DNA of 64,000 nt from Nocardia alba NBRC 108234. Its GTDB lineage: Bacteria; Actinomycetota; Actinomycetes; Mycobacteriales; Mycobacteriaceae. Numbering within the stretch: the stretch's first letter is position 1; each line of letters starts with the position of its first letter. The notes under the pieces were generated by a model. That model was given only the letters and a program-made list of their open reading frames with translations. It did no database searches and was not told the origin of the DNA. This document shows, piece by piece, positions 29,257 through 38,116 of this stretch. The translations under genes and the position numbers were made by a program. The stretch covers positions 186,001 through 250,000 of the forward strand of contig NZ_BDAX01000009.1 in NCBI RefSeq assembly GCF_001612665.1. Direction: 5' to 3'.

Positions 29257-30603
29257 TCAGGCGTGCACTCGCTCCTCGGCGGTGCGATCGACGTCCGTCG
29301 ACTCGACCTTCGCCGACTCGACCTTCGTCGGCTCGACCACGGCCCGCGCGATCTTCGCCCGCTCGACCTCCGCGCGCTCGGCCTCGTCGAGGCCGGGCCG
29401 CGCCGTCCCGATGAAGGCGACCAGCCACCCCGCTACCGCCGCGAAGCGGTTACGGAAGCCGACCAGATACATCAGGTGAACGGCCAGCCACACCGCCCAG
29501 GCGATGGTGCCCTTGAACGTCACGCGCTCGTTGAGCTTCACCACCGCGCTGAAACGGCTGATCACGGCCATGCTGCCCTTGTCCCAGTAGACGAACGGCG
29601 TGCCCGCGTCCTTCTTGCGACGGATGATGTCGGCGGCGTGGCGACCCTCCTGCATGGCGACCGGCGACTGGCCGGGGTAGCCGTTGAGCGAGGTCATGTC
29701 ACCGATGGCGTAGATGTCGGCGTGGCCGCCGACGGTCAGATCGGGGTTGATCAGGATGCGGCCCGCGCGGTCGGTCTCGGCGCCGGTGGCCTCGGCGAGC
29801 AGGGTCGCGAAGCCGCCGACCTGCACGCCCGCCGACCACACCACGGTCTCGGCGGCGATCCGGCGCTCCATGCCCTCCTTGTCCTTGACCGTCACCTTGC
29901 CCTCGTCGATATCGGTGACGAAGGTGCCGAGCAGCACCTCCACACCGCTGTCGGTGAGCGAACGCTTCGCGTATTCCGAGAGCCCACCGCCGAAGGGGGG
30001 CAGCACCTCGCCGGCGCCCTCGACCAGCGTCACCGAGACTTGCTGGTGGAAGTGCCTTTTCGCGAGTTCCTGGATCTGGCCCGCGACCTCGACGCCGGTC
30101 GCGCCCGCGCCGACCACCACGAAGCTCAGCAGGCGGTGCCTGGTCACCTCGTCGGCGTTCTCGGCGAGCGCGAACACGTGGGCGATCTGGGCGCGCAGGC
30201 GCTGGGCGTCGTCGATGGTCTTGAGCGAATAGGTCTTCTCGGCGAAGTCGTCGCGGCCGAAGTAGCTCTGGCTGGCACCGGTGGCGGCGATCAGCGAGGC
30301 GTAGGCGATCTGGCGGGGTCCGTCAGCGGTCTCGTAGGTGAGCACCGCGTTCTCGGCGTCGATGCCGGTGACCTTGCCGAGGCGGACGTCGATCTCGGGG
30401 TGGCGGCGCAGTACGTTCTTGATCGGCGGCGCGATCTCCTCGGGCGCGAGCACTCCGGTCGCCACCTGATAGAGCAGCGGCTGGAACAGGTGCTCGGGCG
30501 TGCTCGAGATCAGCACGACACCGACTCGTGACTTGGCCAGTTGCTTGGCGGCGGCCAGGCCTCCAAAGCCCGAGCCGACGATGACGACGTCTGTGTGTTC
30601 CAT
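29257..30603 (-). CDS. ndh: Type II NADH dehydrogenase
   Basis: 448 residues from ATG 30603 (TTGGAG upstream). Single-subunit, non-proton-pumping NADH:quinone oxidoreductase of the membrane face. FAD motif DVVIVGSGFGGLAAAKQLAK, NADH motif FVVVGAGATGVEVAGQI, quinone-region VAMQEGRHAA and a hydrophobic C-terminal part (IAWAVWLAVHLMYLVGF) are all present. The last ~45 residues are a charged tail with a KVES(A/T) repeat encoded by a 15-bp tandem repeat. Neighbour of a divergent LysR-type gene. Confidence 0.95.
   Translation of the reverse strand: MEHTDVVIVGSGFGGLAAAKQLAKSRVGVVLISSTPEHLFQPLLYQVATGVLAPEEIAPPIKNVLRRHPEIDVRLGKVTGIDAENAVLTYETADGPRQIAYASLIAATGASQSYFGRDDFAEKTYSLKTIDDAQRLRAQIAHVFALAENADEVTRHRLLSFVVVGAGATGVEVAGQIQELAKRHFHQQVSVTLVEGAGEVLPPFGGGLSEYAKRSLTDSGVEVLLGTFVTDIDEGKVTVKDKEGMERRIAAETVVWSAGVQVGGFATLLAEATGAETDRAGRILINPDLTVGGHADIYAIGDMTSLNGYPGQSPVAMQEGRHAADIIRRKKDAGTPFVYWDKGSMAVISRFSAVVKLNERVTFKGTIAWAVWLAVHLMYLVGFRNRFAAVAGWLVAFIGTARPGLDEAERAEVERAKIARAVVEPTKVESAKVESTDVDRTAEERVHA
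29297..29340. repeat. 15-bp tandem repeat within ndh 3' end
   Basis: Two nearly identical units (29297-29311, 29312-29326; one mismatch) and a third diverged partial unit (29327-29340). They encode repeated KVES in the C-terminal tail of Ndh; an in-frame period suggests copy number can vary without breaking the protein. Confidence 0.7.
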
Positions 30604-30748
30604 GATCGCTCGCTCCAAGATCGCGGTCTAGATCGGTAATGAACCCTTTCCTATGAGTAAACGCGATGCGGAACGTAGATGTTTCCACTGCCTGGGCGCA
30701 TAGTAGAGATGACTCTTATCTGTATAACTAATCAATGGGAGGTACCTG

Positions 30749-31603
30749 GTGGAACTTCGACAGTTGGCCTACTTCGTGGCCGTCTGCGAGGAACTCAGTT
30801 TCAGCCGCGCGGCGAACCGCTGCTTCATCTCACAATCCGCGATCAGTCATCAGATCGCGAGACTGGAACGTGACCTCGGCGCGCAACTTTTCGAGCGCAC
30901 CACCCGCGCCGTCGTCCCCACCGACGCGACCTCACGCCTGCTGCCACTGGCCAAGCAGATGCTGAGCCTGGAATCGGCGATCCGCGCCGCCGTGCGCACC
31001 ACCGGACCACGAATTCGCTTGGCCGCCAACATGTCTTTCGCCGCGCCGTCGCTGTCGGCGATCGCCACCGCGCGGGCCGCGCATCCCGACGCCGAGATCG
31101 AATACGTCATCAAACCGTTCCGTCAGCGGATCACGGCGGTGGCCGACGGCGACTGCGATCTGGCGCTGATCCGCGGCAGTGTCGAACAGCCGGGTCTGGC
31201 GGTGGAACAGCTGTGGGTCGAGGACCTGGTGATCGCCATCTCCAGCAATCATCCGCTGGCCGAACGCGGCGCGGTCACCCTCGCCGATCTGAGCCCCTAT
31301 CCCCTGCTGCTGCCGCCCGAACAGGAGCAGGTGTTGTTGCACACACTGATCCGCTCGGCCTTTGCCGACCTCCCGACCGGACCCACGTTCGGCCCGCCGA
31401 TCCCGCCCGACCACACCGCCACGATGGAACTGCTCAACCGGCCCGAGTCCTGGACGATCCTCTACGAGGGACCGACCAAGGGCCTGCTCACCCTCGACCT
31501 CACCGACCACCGCCTACGCATCCCGGTGTCGGCGGTCCTACGCGAGGACGCCCGCGAGAATCCGATCGTGCGGACCCTGCTGGATGCCCTGCACCGACCG
31601 TGA
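30749..31603 (+). CDS. LysR family transcriptional regulator
   Basis: 284 residues. GTG 30749 has GGGAGG a few bases upstream. N-terminal winged HTH: MELRQLAYFVAVCEELSFSRAANR, with SQSAISHQIARLERDLGAQLFERT; the C-terminal effector domain begins near residue 88 (IRLAANMSFAAPSLSAIA). Divergent from ndh (145 bp). A TATAAC at 30722-30727 may be its -10 box and sits inside a small dyad (ttatctgtataa). It could regulate ndh or itself; the effector is unknown. Confidence 0.92.
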   Translation: MELRQLAYFVAVCEELSFSRAANRCFISQSAISHQIARLERDLGAQLFERTTRAVVPTDATSRLLPLAKQMLSLESAIRAAVRTTGPRIRLAANMSFAAPSLSAIATARAAHPDAEIEYVIKPFRQRITAVADGDCDLALIRGSVEQPGLAVEQLWVEDLVIAISSNHPLAERGAVTLADLSPYPLLLPPEQEQVLLHTLIRSAFADLPTGPTFGPPIPPDHTATMELLNRPESWTILYEGPTKGLLTLDLTDHRLRIPVSAVLREDARENPIVRTLLDALHRP

Positions 31604-31621
31604 GCGCCGCCATACGGCGCT
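31603..31621. terminator. Hairpin directly after the LysR stop
   Basis: Arms agcgccg (31603-31609) and cggcgct (31615-31621) with a 5-nt loop, starting at the last base of the TGA. Confidence 0.55.
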
Positions 31622-31641
31622 ATCCCACAGCGAGTCGATGC

Positions 31642-31763
31642 GGTCGGCGACCGTTCGAGGTGCCGGGCCCCACCTGGATCGCCGGAGTGCCGTGGCCGTT
31701 CAGGTCGGCGACCGTTCCGGGTGCCGAGCCCACCGGATCGCCGGAGTGCGGTGGCCGTTCAGG
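31642..31763. repeat. 61-bp tandem duplication between convergent genes
   Basis: Unit 1 31642-31702 and unit 2 31703-31763 share ggtcggcgaccgttc, gtgcc, ggatcgccggagtgc and gtggccgttca with a few substitutions and one small indel pair. A fragment of a third unit (ggtcggcg) follows. The second unit overlaps the last codons and stop of the kinase-like gene. Confidence 0.8.
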
Positions 31764-32745
31764 CCGGGTCGGCGCGACGCCACGGGTCGCCTGCCAGCGC
31801 TGTCGCGACCGCCAGGTGCAGTGGCAGGGTCTCGTCGTCGCCGTCCTCGACCGACCAGACGATCTCCTCGATCGCGCGCAGGAACGCCCAGCCGCCCGCG
31901 CGGTCGATCGGGACATCGAGGTGGCGCGCGGTGGTGACGACGACGGCGCGGGCGTGTTCGGGGGTCGGGGTCGTCTGGACCTGGATCATGATCAGGAAGC
32001 CCGCGTCGAAGGCCGCTTCGCCGAGGCAGGGCTTCGGATCGATCAGGAGCCACGGTTCACGTTCGGCGGCAACGATATTGCCGAGGTGGGTGTCGCGGTT
32101 GACGATCAGCGGCTCACCGATCGGCTCCCCCAACTCGGCGCACCTGCGTGCCGCCTGTTCTCGCAGCAATGGTGAGAGATGTTCGGCCAGTGCGGGTTCC
32201 GGATCGGCCAGCCGCGCGCGAAGTCCCGCCACGATGTCAGTGGCCATGGGCAGTTCCGGGAAACCGGCGGGAACCGTGGTCAGCGGTCGTCGTAGTCGGC
32301 GGTACAGCCCGCAGGCGAACGCCACCTTGTCGGCGTTCTCCGGTCGGCCCTCCAGGCTGGGAAACCCTGGCTGCGTGAGCAATTCGACGCCCGGGCGGGC
32401 CCATTCGAGCAGCAGCGCACCACTGTCCGGGTCGAAATCGAGCAGCCGGACCGCGCCGTCGCCGTCGTAGCTGTGCAGCGCGGTGGCCTCGGCGATGTTC
32501 TCCTCGTCGTGCATCGGCACCTTCAACACCACCCAGGTACCACCCACGCGCCGCGCCGACGCCACATAGGCGTGCGTTCCACCGTCGAACGGCGCGGAGA
32601 ACTCCGTCAGCCCCCACCGCGCCGCCAACCCCGCGACCACTTCGGGCAGCGCGTCGATCCACCGCGCGCCGGCCGCACCGAACACCGTGCGCACCGTTTC
32701 CTCGACCGAGGACGGCAACACCACCGAGACCCGCCCCGACGACAT
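31759..32745 (-). CDS. Aminoglycoside/hydroxyurea resistance kinase-like (APH(6) family) protein
   Basis: 328 residues. A phosphotransferase-fold protein with an N-lobe Lys in TWVVLKVPMHDEENIAEA and a catalytic loop IVNRDTHLGNIVAAEREPWLLIDPKP, in which D-x-x-x-x-N and the metal-binding D of IDPKP are kept. This is the arrangement of streptomycin 6-kinase and hydroxyurea kinase relatives. Here the loop has NRD where many members have HGD. It may inactivate an antibiotic or phosphorylate a metabolite; resistance is not shown by sequence. Its 3' end overlaps the 61-bp repeat. Confidence 0.82.
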   Translation of the reverse strand: MSSGRVSVVLPSSVEETVRTVFGAAGARWIDALPEVVAGLAARWGLTEFSAPFDGGTHAYVASARRVGGTWVVLKVPMHDEENIAEATALHSYDGDGAVRLLDFDPDSGALLLEWARPGVELLTQPGFPSLEGRPENADKVAFACGLYRRLRRPLTTVPAGFPELPMATDIVAGLRARLADPEPALAEHLSPLLREQAARRCAELGEPIGEPLIVNRDTHLGNIVAAEREPWLLIDPKPCLGEAAFDAGFLIMIQVQTTPTPEHARAVVVTTARHLDVPIDRAGGWAFLRAIEEIVWSVEDGDDETLPLHLAVATALAGDPWRRADPA

Positions 32746-32783
32746 CAGCCCACCCTACCGACCATCACGGGCACCGCCGCCGA

Positions 32784-34487
32784 TCATCGCCAGCGACTCG
32801 CGCGGACCGCCTTGCGGTAGCGGATCCAGCGCCCGGTCGACGACGACGCCGCGAACCCGACCAGTGCCGCCGCGAGGACGAACACCGCGGCGGAGGCCGC
32901 GGTCGCGGGGTAGACCTCGCCCACTGCGGACCCGATGACGCCGAACAGCGCGAACAGCCCCACGAGCACCGCCGTAATGATCGACATGACCCGGCCTGCG
33001 GTGCGCGCGCAGAGCAGCAGCACCGCGCCGCTGCCGGTGAACACGACGACGACCGTGAGAATCGCGATCGCGAGGAACGACCCGGTGGGGTCCTCGCCCC
33101 GGTCGATCTCGTCCAGTGTTTGAGTGATGCCGAAGACCAGGAAGGCCGCGATCGACAGACTGAACAGCAGTGTCACGATGCCGACGAAGAACGCGGCGGC
33201 CTTCGACGGCTCGGGACCGACCGGGGTCTGCTGCCAGGGACCTGCGGCTGCCATCGGGTACATCCGCGGATCATTCACCGGCACAACGTATTCCGCGCGC
33301 GCCCAGGCAGGCTGAGCCTGCGCACCGGAGCCGTAGGGCTGTGGCGCGAGGCCGCCGGAGCCGTACGCCAACGGTGTGGGCTGTGGCGCGAGGCCGCTGG
33401 AGCCATACGCCGCCTGCGGGGCGAGCTGCTGCTGCGCGTGCCCGCCGGACTCATACGCCTGCGGGACGGGCTGCTGCGCGTGCCCGCCCGAACCGTACGC
33501 CGGGGCTGAGTGCTGGGCGTACCCACCGGAACCATGCCACTGCTGGGCAGGATCGGTCCATGGTCGCTGCGCGTGCTCAGCGGAGCCCGGGGACTGCTGC
33601 GCGGGGTCGTTCCACTGCTGATGCGTGGTCGGCGCGGCGACATGCCTGCCCTCGAGCGCGTCGCGCAGCGCGTCGGTGAATTCCGTCGCGCTGCCGAATC
33701 TCTCGTCGCGACGTTTGGCCATCGCGCGGGCGATGACGTCGTCGACCGCGGGCGGCAGATCCGTTCTGACCGTGCTGAGTCGCGGCACCGGCTGCGACAG
33801 GTGGCCCGCGACCACCTGTCCGGGGTTGGTAGCGGTGTAGGGCGGGTGCCCGGCGTACATCGCGAACAGGGTGCAGGCCAGCGAATACTGGTCGCTGCGA
33901 TGGTCGACCACCTCGCCGGACAGTTGTTCGGGCGAGGCGTAGGCGAGAGTGGCGGTGAAGGTGCCCGTCGCCGTGAGTTGGGTGTTGGCGGAAGCGACCC
34001 GGGCGATCCCGAAATCGGTGAGTACCGCGCGGATCTCACGACCGTGTTCGGGATCGGCGATCAGGATGTTGCCCGGCTTGACGTCTCGGTGCAGCACCCC
34101 GTGCTGGTTGGCGTAGTCGAGCGCCGACGCCGTCTCCCCGATCAGGCGCGCGGTGACGCCGGGTTCGTGTGCCCGCGAATCCCAGGTGGCGGCGTCGGTT
34201 CCGCGAATGAACTGCATCGCGATCCACAGATACCCGTCATCGCGACCACGGTCGTATACCCCGACGATGCTCGGATGGTCCAGCTGCGCGACCACATCGG
34301 CCTCCCGCTCGAACCGCCGCTGCAATTCCTGATCGGCCGAGAACTCCCGATTCAGCAGCTTCAGCGCGACGCTGCGCGGCAACCGGGGATGTTCGGCCAG
34401 ATAGACCGTCCCCATCCCGCCTTGCCCGAGCACCCGCTCCAAGCGATAGCCGGCGAAGCCCGCCCCCGATTCCAACACGACTCGCAC
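32784..34487 (-). CDS. Membrane Ser/Thr protein kinase with repetitive linker
   Basis: 567 residues from GTG 34487. Kinase domain about 12-270: glycine loop VLGQGGMGTVYLAEH, VALKLLN Lys, HRDVKPGNIL catalytic loop, DFGIARV, YASPEQLSGE. Then a linker rich in Gly, Ala, Gln and Pro with repeats of the form AYGSGGHAQQ, YESGGHAQQ, YGSSGLAPQP and YGSGGLAPQP. At the C-terminus four hydrophobic helices (FFVGIVTLLFSLSIAAFLVF onward) span the membrane. Most actinobacterial PknA/PknB-type kinases have one helix and an outside sensor; this one ends in a membrane bundle with no PASTA domain. Confidence 0.93.
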   Translation of the reverse strand: MRVVLESGAGFAGYRLERVLGQGGMGTVYLAEHPRLPRSVALKLLNREFSADQELQRRFEREADVVAQLDHPSIVGVYDRGRDDGYLWIAMQFIRGTDAATWDSRAHEPGVTARLIGETASALDYANQHGVLHRDVKPGNILIADPEHGREIRAVLTDFGIARVASANTQLTATGTFTATLAYASPEQLSGEVVDHRSDQYSLACTLFAMYAGHPPYTATNPGQVVAGHLSQPVPRLSTVRTDLPPAVDDVIARAMAKRRDERFGSATEFTDALRDALEGRHVAAPTTHQQWNDPAQQSPGSAEHAQRPWTDPAQQWHGSGGYAQHSAPAYGSGGHAQQPVPQAYESGGHAQQQLAPQAAYGSSGLAPQPTPLAYGSGGLAPQPYGSGAQAQPAWARAEYVVPVNDPRMYPMAAAGPWQQTPVGPEPSKAAAFFVGIVTLLFSLSIAAFLVFGITQTLDEIDRGEDPTGSFLAIAILTVVVVFTGSGAVLLLCARTAGRVMSIITAVLVGLFALFGVIGSAVGEVYPATAASAAVFVLAAALVGFAASSSTGRWIRYRKAVRASRWR

Positions 34488-34591
34488 GCTACCCGCCGAT
34501 GGCGAAGTGCACCGAAGTACCTGCGCCACACACATTCGCGACAGTGGTGGACTTCGGCACAGTCACCGCTCGATGTTTCGAAGTGGACCCC

Positions 34592-35248
34592 TCAGAAGGC
34601 CAGTGCGGTCCAAGGGATCTCGAGTGTGAAGGGGTATGGGAAGGAAATGCCCGCACAGGAATCGGGGGTCCATTGGCCTGCCATTAGATAGTTCACGTTG
34701 CGGAGCGGGCGCACGCCGGGAGGGAGTTCGGCTTGACCGACCTGGAGGATGTACACGCGAAGGGCACCGATACCGGTCAGATCCGGCGTCAGGTCGACTT
34801 CCCAATACGACGGAATTCCGGCACCCGCGTACCGGGCCTTCTTCGCTTCTATTTCGGCAGGGGTGTTCGACGGCGACAGCACATCGCCGACCAGAACTGT
34901 ATCGGCTGCCCGGATGTCGGCGCCGACCGGAAGGCAACGATGCACGACGAAGTCCGGGGTGACGAAGTCGGATTTCCCGGTACTGCCGAAGAACACGTTT
35001 GTCGCGAGGTTCGCCCGCCAACACCATTGCGGATGCGCGGACATCTCGATGCGAGCGCAACGTTCGATCTCATTGGTCAGACGGCGCATCGCGGTCTGAT
35101 GCTCACCAATCCCCCGGCGCGCCCAGACAACTCGCCCATCCCACAACTCGATCTGATCGGCGATCTCCTCGGGAAGCCGCTCCAGATCCTCCCAAGTCAG
35201 GTATTCCGGCAGGTCAGCACGCTCGATATCGGGCGGGGACATACGCAC
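34592..35248 (-). CDS. Uma2 family (DUF820) putative endonuclease
   Basis: 218 residues. Uma2 proteins carry a PD-(D/E)XK nuclease fold; here the expected residues are seen in VTPDFVVHRC (PD), VGDVLSPSNTPAEIEAKKARYAGAGIPSYWEVD (core elements SPSN, KKARYAGAG, YWEVD). The family is widespread, often in many copies, and has no established role. It lies downstream of the etfBA operon in the same direction but beyond a strong hairpin, so it is probably expressed separately. Confidence 0.85.
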   Translation of the reverse strand: MRMSPPDIERADLPEYLTWEDLERLPEEIADQIELWDGRVVWARRGIGEHQTAMRRLTNEIERCARIEMSAHPQWCWRANLATNVFFGSTGKSDFVTPDFVVHRCLPVGADIRAADTVLVGDVLSPSNTPAEIEAKKARYAGAGIPSYWEVDLTPDLTGIGALRVYILQVGQAELPPGVRPLRNVNYLMAGQWTPDSCAGISFPYPFTLEIPWTALAF

Positions 35249-35272
35249 ATGCTATTCCACCGCACACGGCAA

Positions 35273-35321
35273 CGGCCCGCGAAACCGGCTGCGCTGGCGC
35301 AGGGACGGGTTTCGCGGGCCG
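35273..35321 (-). terminator. Terminator of etfBA
   Basis: Outer arms 35273-35286 and 35308-35321 (cggcccgcgaaacc/ggtttcgcgggccg, 14 bp exact) enclose a second small stem (gctgcgc/gcgcag). 25 nt after the etfA stop. Confidence 0.88.
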
Positions 35322-35345
35322 AGGTCTACTCAACCGGGGTGGCGG

Positions 35346-36302
35346 TCAGCCCTTGTGGGACTTCACGGCTTCGGTGAGCTGTGGGGAGACGTTGAACAGG
35401 TCGCCCACGATGCCGTAGTCGGCGATCTCGAAGATGGGTGCTTCCTCGTCCTTGTTGACAGCGACGATGGTCTTCGAGGTCTGCATGCCGGCGCGGTGCT
35501 GGATGGCGCCGGAGATGCCGAGTGCGATGTAGAGCTGCGGGGAGACGGTCTTGCCGGTCTGGCCCACCTGGAACTGGCCCGGGTAGTAGCCCGAGTCGAC
35601 AGCGGCACGCGAGGCGCCGACAGCGGCACCCAGCGAGTCGGCCAGCGCCTCGACGACGGCGAAGTTGTCGGCGGAACCGACACCGCGGCCACCGGAGACG
35701 ACAATGCTCGCCTCGGCGAGATCGGGGCGGTCGCCACCGACGATCGGGTCACGCGAGACGACCTTCACGACGCCGTCTTCCTGCGCCGGAACCTCGACGA
35801 CGACCTGCTCGCCCGCGCCGGCCTGCGGAGCCGACTCGATGGCGCCCGGACGGATCGAGATCACCGGCACGTCGCCGGTGGCCTTGGCCTCCACGGTGAA
35901 CGCGCCACCGAAGATGGAGTGCACGGCCGAGCCGTCGGCGTTGACGCCGATGACGTCGACGAGCAGACCGGAGCCGATGCGCGCGGCGAGGCGGCCCGAC
36001 ACCTCCTTGCCCTCGGCGGTGGCGGCGACCAGCACGGCGGCGGGCGCGGCGGAATCGACCAGGCCGGCCAGGACGTCGACCTTCGGGGTGACCAGGAAGC
36101 CCTCGATGTCGTCGGACTCGGCGACATAGATCTTCTCGGCGCCGGCGGCGGCCAGCGCGGCGGCCAGCTTGTCGGCGGTACCGGCGGGGCCTGCCACGAC
36201 GGCGGCGGGCTCGCCCAGCGCACGGGCGGCGGTGAGCAGTTCGGTGCTGACCTTCTTCACGGCACCGTCGGCGTGCTCGATGAGCACAAGTACTTCAGCC
36301 AT
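35346..36302 (-). CDS. etfA: Electron transfer flavoprotein subunit alpha
   Basis: 318 residues from ATG 36302 with AAGGAG upstream; the longer frame runs into etfB. Carries the FAD-binding C-terminal domain: [60 protein letters not shown] and [21 protein letters not shown]. With EtfB it forms the soluble ETF that carries electrons from acyl-CoA dehydrogenases to the membrane quinone pool. Located 37 bp downstream of etfB in one operon, as Rv3028c-Rv3029c. Confidence 0.97.
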   Translation of the reverse strand: MAEVLVLIEHADGAVKKVSTELLTAARALGEPAAVVAGPAGTADKLAAALAAAGAEKIYVAESDDIEGFLVTPKVDVLAGLVDSAAPAAVLVAATAEGKEVSGRLAARIGSGLLVDVIGVNADGSAVHSIFGGAFTVEAKATGDVPVISIRPGAIESAPQAGAGEQVVVEVPAQEDGVVKVVSRDPIVGGDRPDLAEASIVVSGGRGVGSADNFAVVEALADSLGAAVGASRAAVDSGYYPGQFQVGQTGKTVSPQLYIALGISGAIQHRAGMQTSKTIVAVNKDEEAPIFEIADYGIVGDLFNVSPQLTEAVKSHKG

Positions 36303-36339
36303 CAGTTCTTTCTCCTTACAAGTCTCGGACGGCGCCGGG

Positions 36340-37125
36340 TCAGATGATCTTCTGACCGATGAGGTAGGACGCGATCTGGTTGCCGCCCTCGCCCTCGTCC
36401 GCGATCTTCTCGCCCGCGGTGCGAGCCGGCTTCGGGGTGGCGCCGGTGACCTGGGTGCCCGCGTTGGCGACACCGACGGTCTCCGGGTCGACGCCGAGGT
36501 CGGCCAGGGTGAAGACCAGAACTTCCTTCTTCTTCGCGGCCATGATGCCCTTGAAGGAGGGGAAGCGGGGCTCGTTGATCTTCTCGGTGACCGAGACGAT
36601 CGCGGGCAGCGAGGCCTCGAGCTTGAAGACGCCCTCGTCGGTCTCGCGCTCGCCGGTGATCTTGTCGCCGTCGACGGTGAGCTTGCGCAGGTGCGTCAGC
36701 TGCGGGATGCCGATGTACTCCGCGATGATCGCGGGCACGGCACCGGCGCGGCCGTCGGTGGCCTCGTTACCGGCGATGACCAGCTCGACACCCTCGACCT
36801 GGCCGAGCGCGGCGGCCAGCACGTAGGCGGTCTGCACGGCGTCGGAGCCGTGGATCGCCGGGTCGTTGATGTGGATGGCCTTGTCGGCGCCCATGGACAG
36901 CGCCTTGCGGATGGCCTCGTTGGCGCGGTCGGGACCGGCGGCCAGCACGGTGACCTCGCCGCCCTGGGCCTCCTTGATCAGCAGCGCTTCCTCGACGGCG
37001 CGCTCGTTGATCTCGTCGAGCACCGCGTCGGCGGCCTCGCGGTCGAGGGTGTAGTCACCATCGGTCAGCTTGCGCTCGGACCAGGTGTCGGGGACCTGCT
37101 TGATGAGTACGACGATGTTCGGCAT
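36340..37125 (-). CDS. etfB: Electron transfer flavoprotein subunit beta
   Basis: 261 residues from ATG 37125. MPNIVVLIKQVPDTW at the N-terminus, the AMP-binding region AIHINDPAIHGSDAVQTAYVLAAAL, VIAGNEATDGRAGAVPAIIAEYIG and the recognition-loop-like LPAIVSVTEKINEPRFPSFKGIMAAKKK are typical of EtfB. AGGAGG stands 14 bases before the ATG, a wide gap. Promoter in the 187-bp spacer shared with the divergent MGLP operon, which holds an exact GTTAC-N6-GTAAC dyad. Confidence 0.97.
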   Translation of the reverse strand: MPNIVVLIKQVPDTWSERKLTDGDYTLDREAADAVLDEINERAVEEALLIKEAQGGEVTVLAAGPDRANEAIRKALSMGADKAIHINDPAIHGSDAVQTAYVLAAALGQVEGVELVIAGNEATDGRAGAVPAIIAEYIGIPQLTHLRKLTVDGDKITGERETDEGVFKLEASLPAIVSVTEKINEPRFPSFKGIMAAKKKEVLVFTLADLGVDPETVGVANAGTQVTGATPKPARTAGEKIADEGEGGNQIASYLIGQKII

Positions 37126-37235
37126 CGGTCTTCGTCGACCTCCTTCTGGGGACACGTGTGTGGTGGGGCCGCACGAGCTGAGCCGTACGTCCGTGTGAGA
37201 TATCTAGCTCAGATCGGAACACTACCCTACGCTAA

Positions 37236-37251
37236 GTTACTCGTGGGTAAC
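37236..37251. promoter_or_regulatory. Dyad GTTAC-N6-GTAAC between etfB and the MGLP operon
   Basis: Exact inverted repeat of 5-bp arms around tcgtgg, 61 bp upstream of the methyltransferase start and 111 bp upstream of etfB. The form resembles TetR-family operators; no such regulator gene is adjacent. Confidence 0.5.
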
Positions 37252-37312
37252 CTACCCGTGCAAGAGGTCCCTGATTCCTGCGCGAACCTGCGGTACCAGT
37301 AACCTCGGACCA

Positions 37313-38116
37313 ATGAGCGAGGCTGTGATCCCTGCCGCACCCGCGGCCGCCACACATGAACCACTGCCGTTGACCGGCGAGCGGACGGTGCCCGGCATCG
37401 CCGAGGAGAACTACTGGTTCCGTCGGCACGAGATCGCCTACGCCCGCCTGCTCGACCGGTGCACCGACAAGATCGTGCTGGAGGCGGGCTCGGGCGAGGG
37501 CTACGGCGCCGACATGATCGCGGGCGTCGCCCAGCGCGTCACCGGCCTGGACTACGACGAGGGCGCTGTCGCGCACGTCCGCGCGCGCTACCCGCGCGTA
37601 CAGATGATCCAGGGCAACCTCGCCGCGCTGCCGCTCGACGACGGGTCCGTCGACGTCGTGGTGAATTTCCAGGTCATCGAGCATCTCTGGGATCAGGGCC
37701 AGTTCCTGCGCGAGTGCCTGCGGGTGCTGCGCCCCGGCGGCGTGCTGCTGATCAGCACCCCGAATCGGATCACCTTCTCCCCCGGTCGCGACACCCCGCT
37801 CAACCCGTTCCACACCCGCGAACTCAATGCCGCCGAGCTGACCGAACTGCTCGTCGAGGCCGGGTTCACCGTCGCCGAGATGCTGGGCGTGCACCACGGC
37901 GCGAACCTGAAAGCGTTGGACGCCAAGCACGGCGGGTCGTTCATCGACGCCCAGATCGAACGCGCGCTGGCCGGTGAGCCGTGGCCCGCCGAGCTCACCG
38001 CCGATGTCGCCGCCGTCACCATCGACGATTTCGACCTGCGCGCGGGCGAGATCGACGCGAGCCTGGACCTGGTCGCGATCGCCGAGAAGGCACCCGCCGG
38101 GCAGGCAAGAAGTTGA
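37313..38116 (+). CDS. SAM-dependent methyltransferase of the MGLP cluster (Rv3030-like)
   Basis: 267 residues, class I methyltransferase: motif I IVLEAGSGEGYGADMIAG, motif II TGLDYDEGAV, LPLDDGSVDVVVNFQVIEHLWD and LRPGGVLLISTPN. It is the first gene of an operon with GH57 and GT4 enzymes whose M. tuberculosis counterparts (Rv3030-Rv3032) are assigned to 6-O-methylglucosyl lipopolysaccharide synthesis, so it probably methylates glucose units of an alpha-1,4-glucan. The next start (TTG) overlaps its stop. Confidence 0.9.
   Translation: MSEAVIPAAPAAATHEPLPLTGERTVPGIAEENYWFRRHEIAYARLLDRCTDKIVLEAGSGEGYGADMIAGVAQRVTGLDYDEGAVAHVRARYPRVQMIQGNLAALPLDDGSVDVVVNFQVIEHLWDQGQFLRECLRVLRPGGVLLISTPNRITFSPGRDTPLNPFHTRELNAAELTELLVEAGFTVAEMLGVHHGANLKALDAKHGGSFIDAQIERALAGEPWPAELTADVAAVTIDDFDLRAGEIDASLDLVAIAEKAPAGQARS

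Noticed and set aside
31213..32175. 320-residue plus-strand ORF
   Set aside because: Shadow of the LysR gene end and antisense to the kinase-like gene; its composition is Arg/Pro-rich without motifs.
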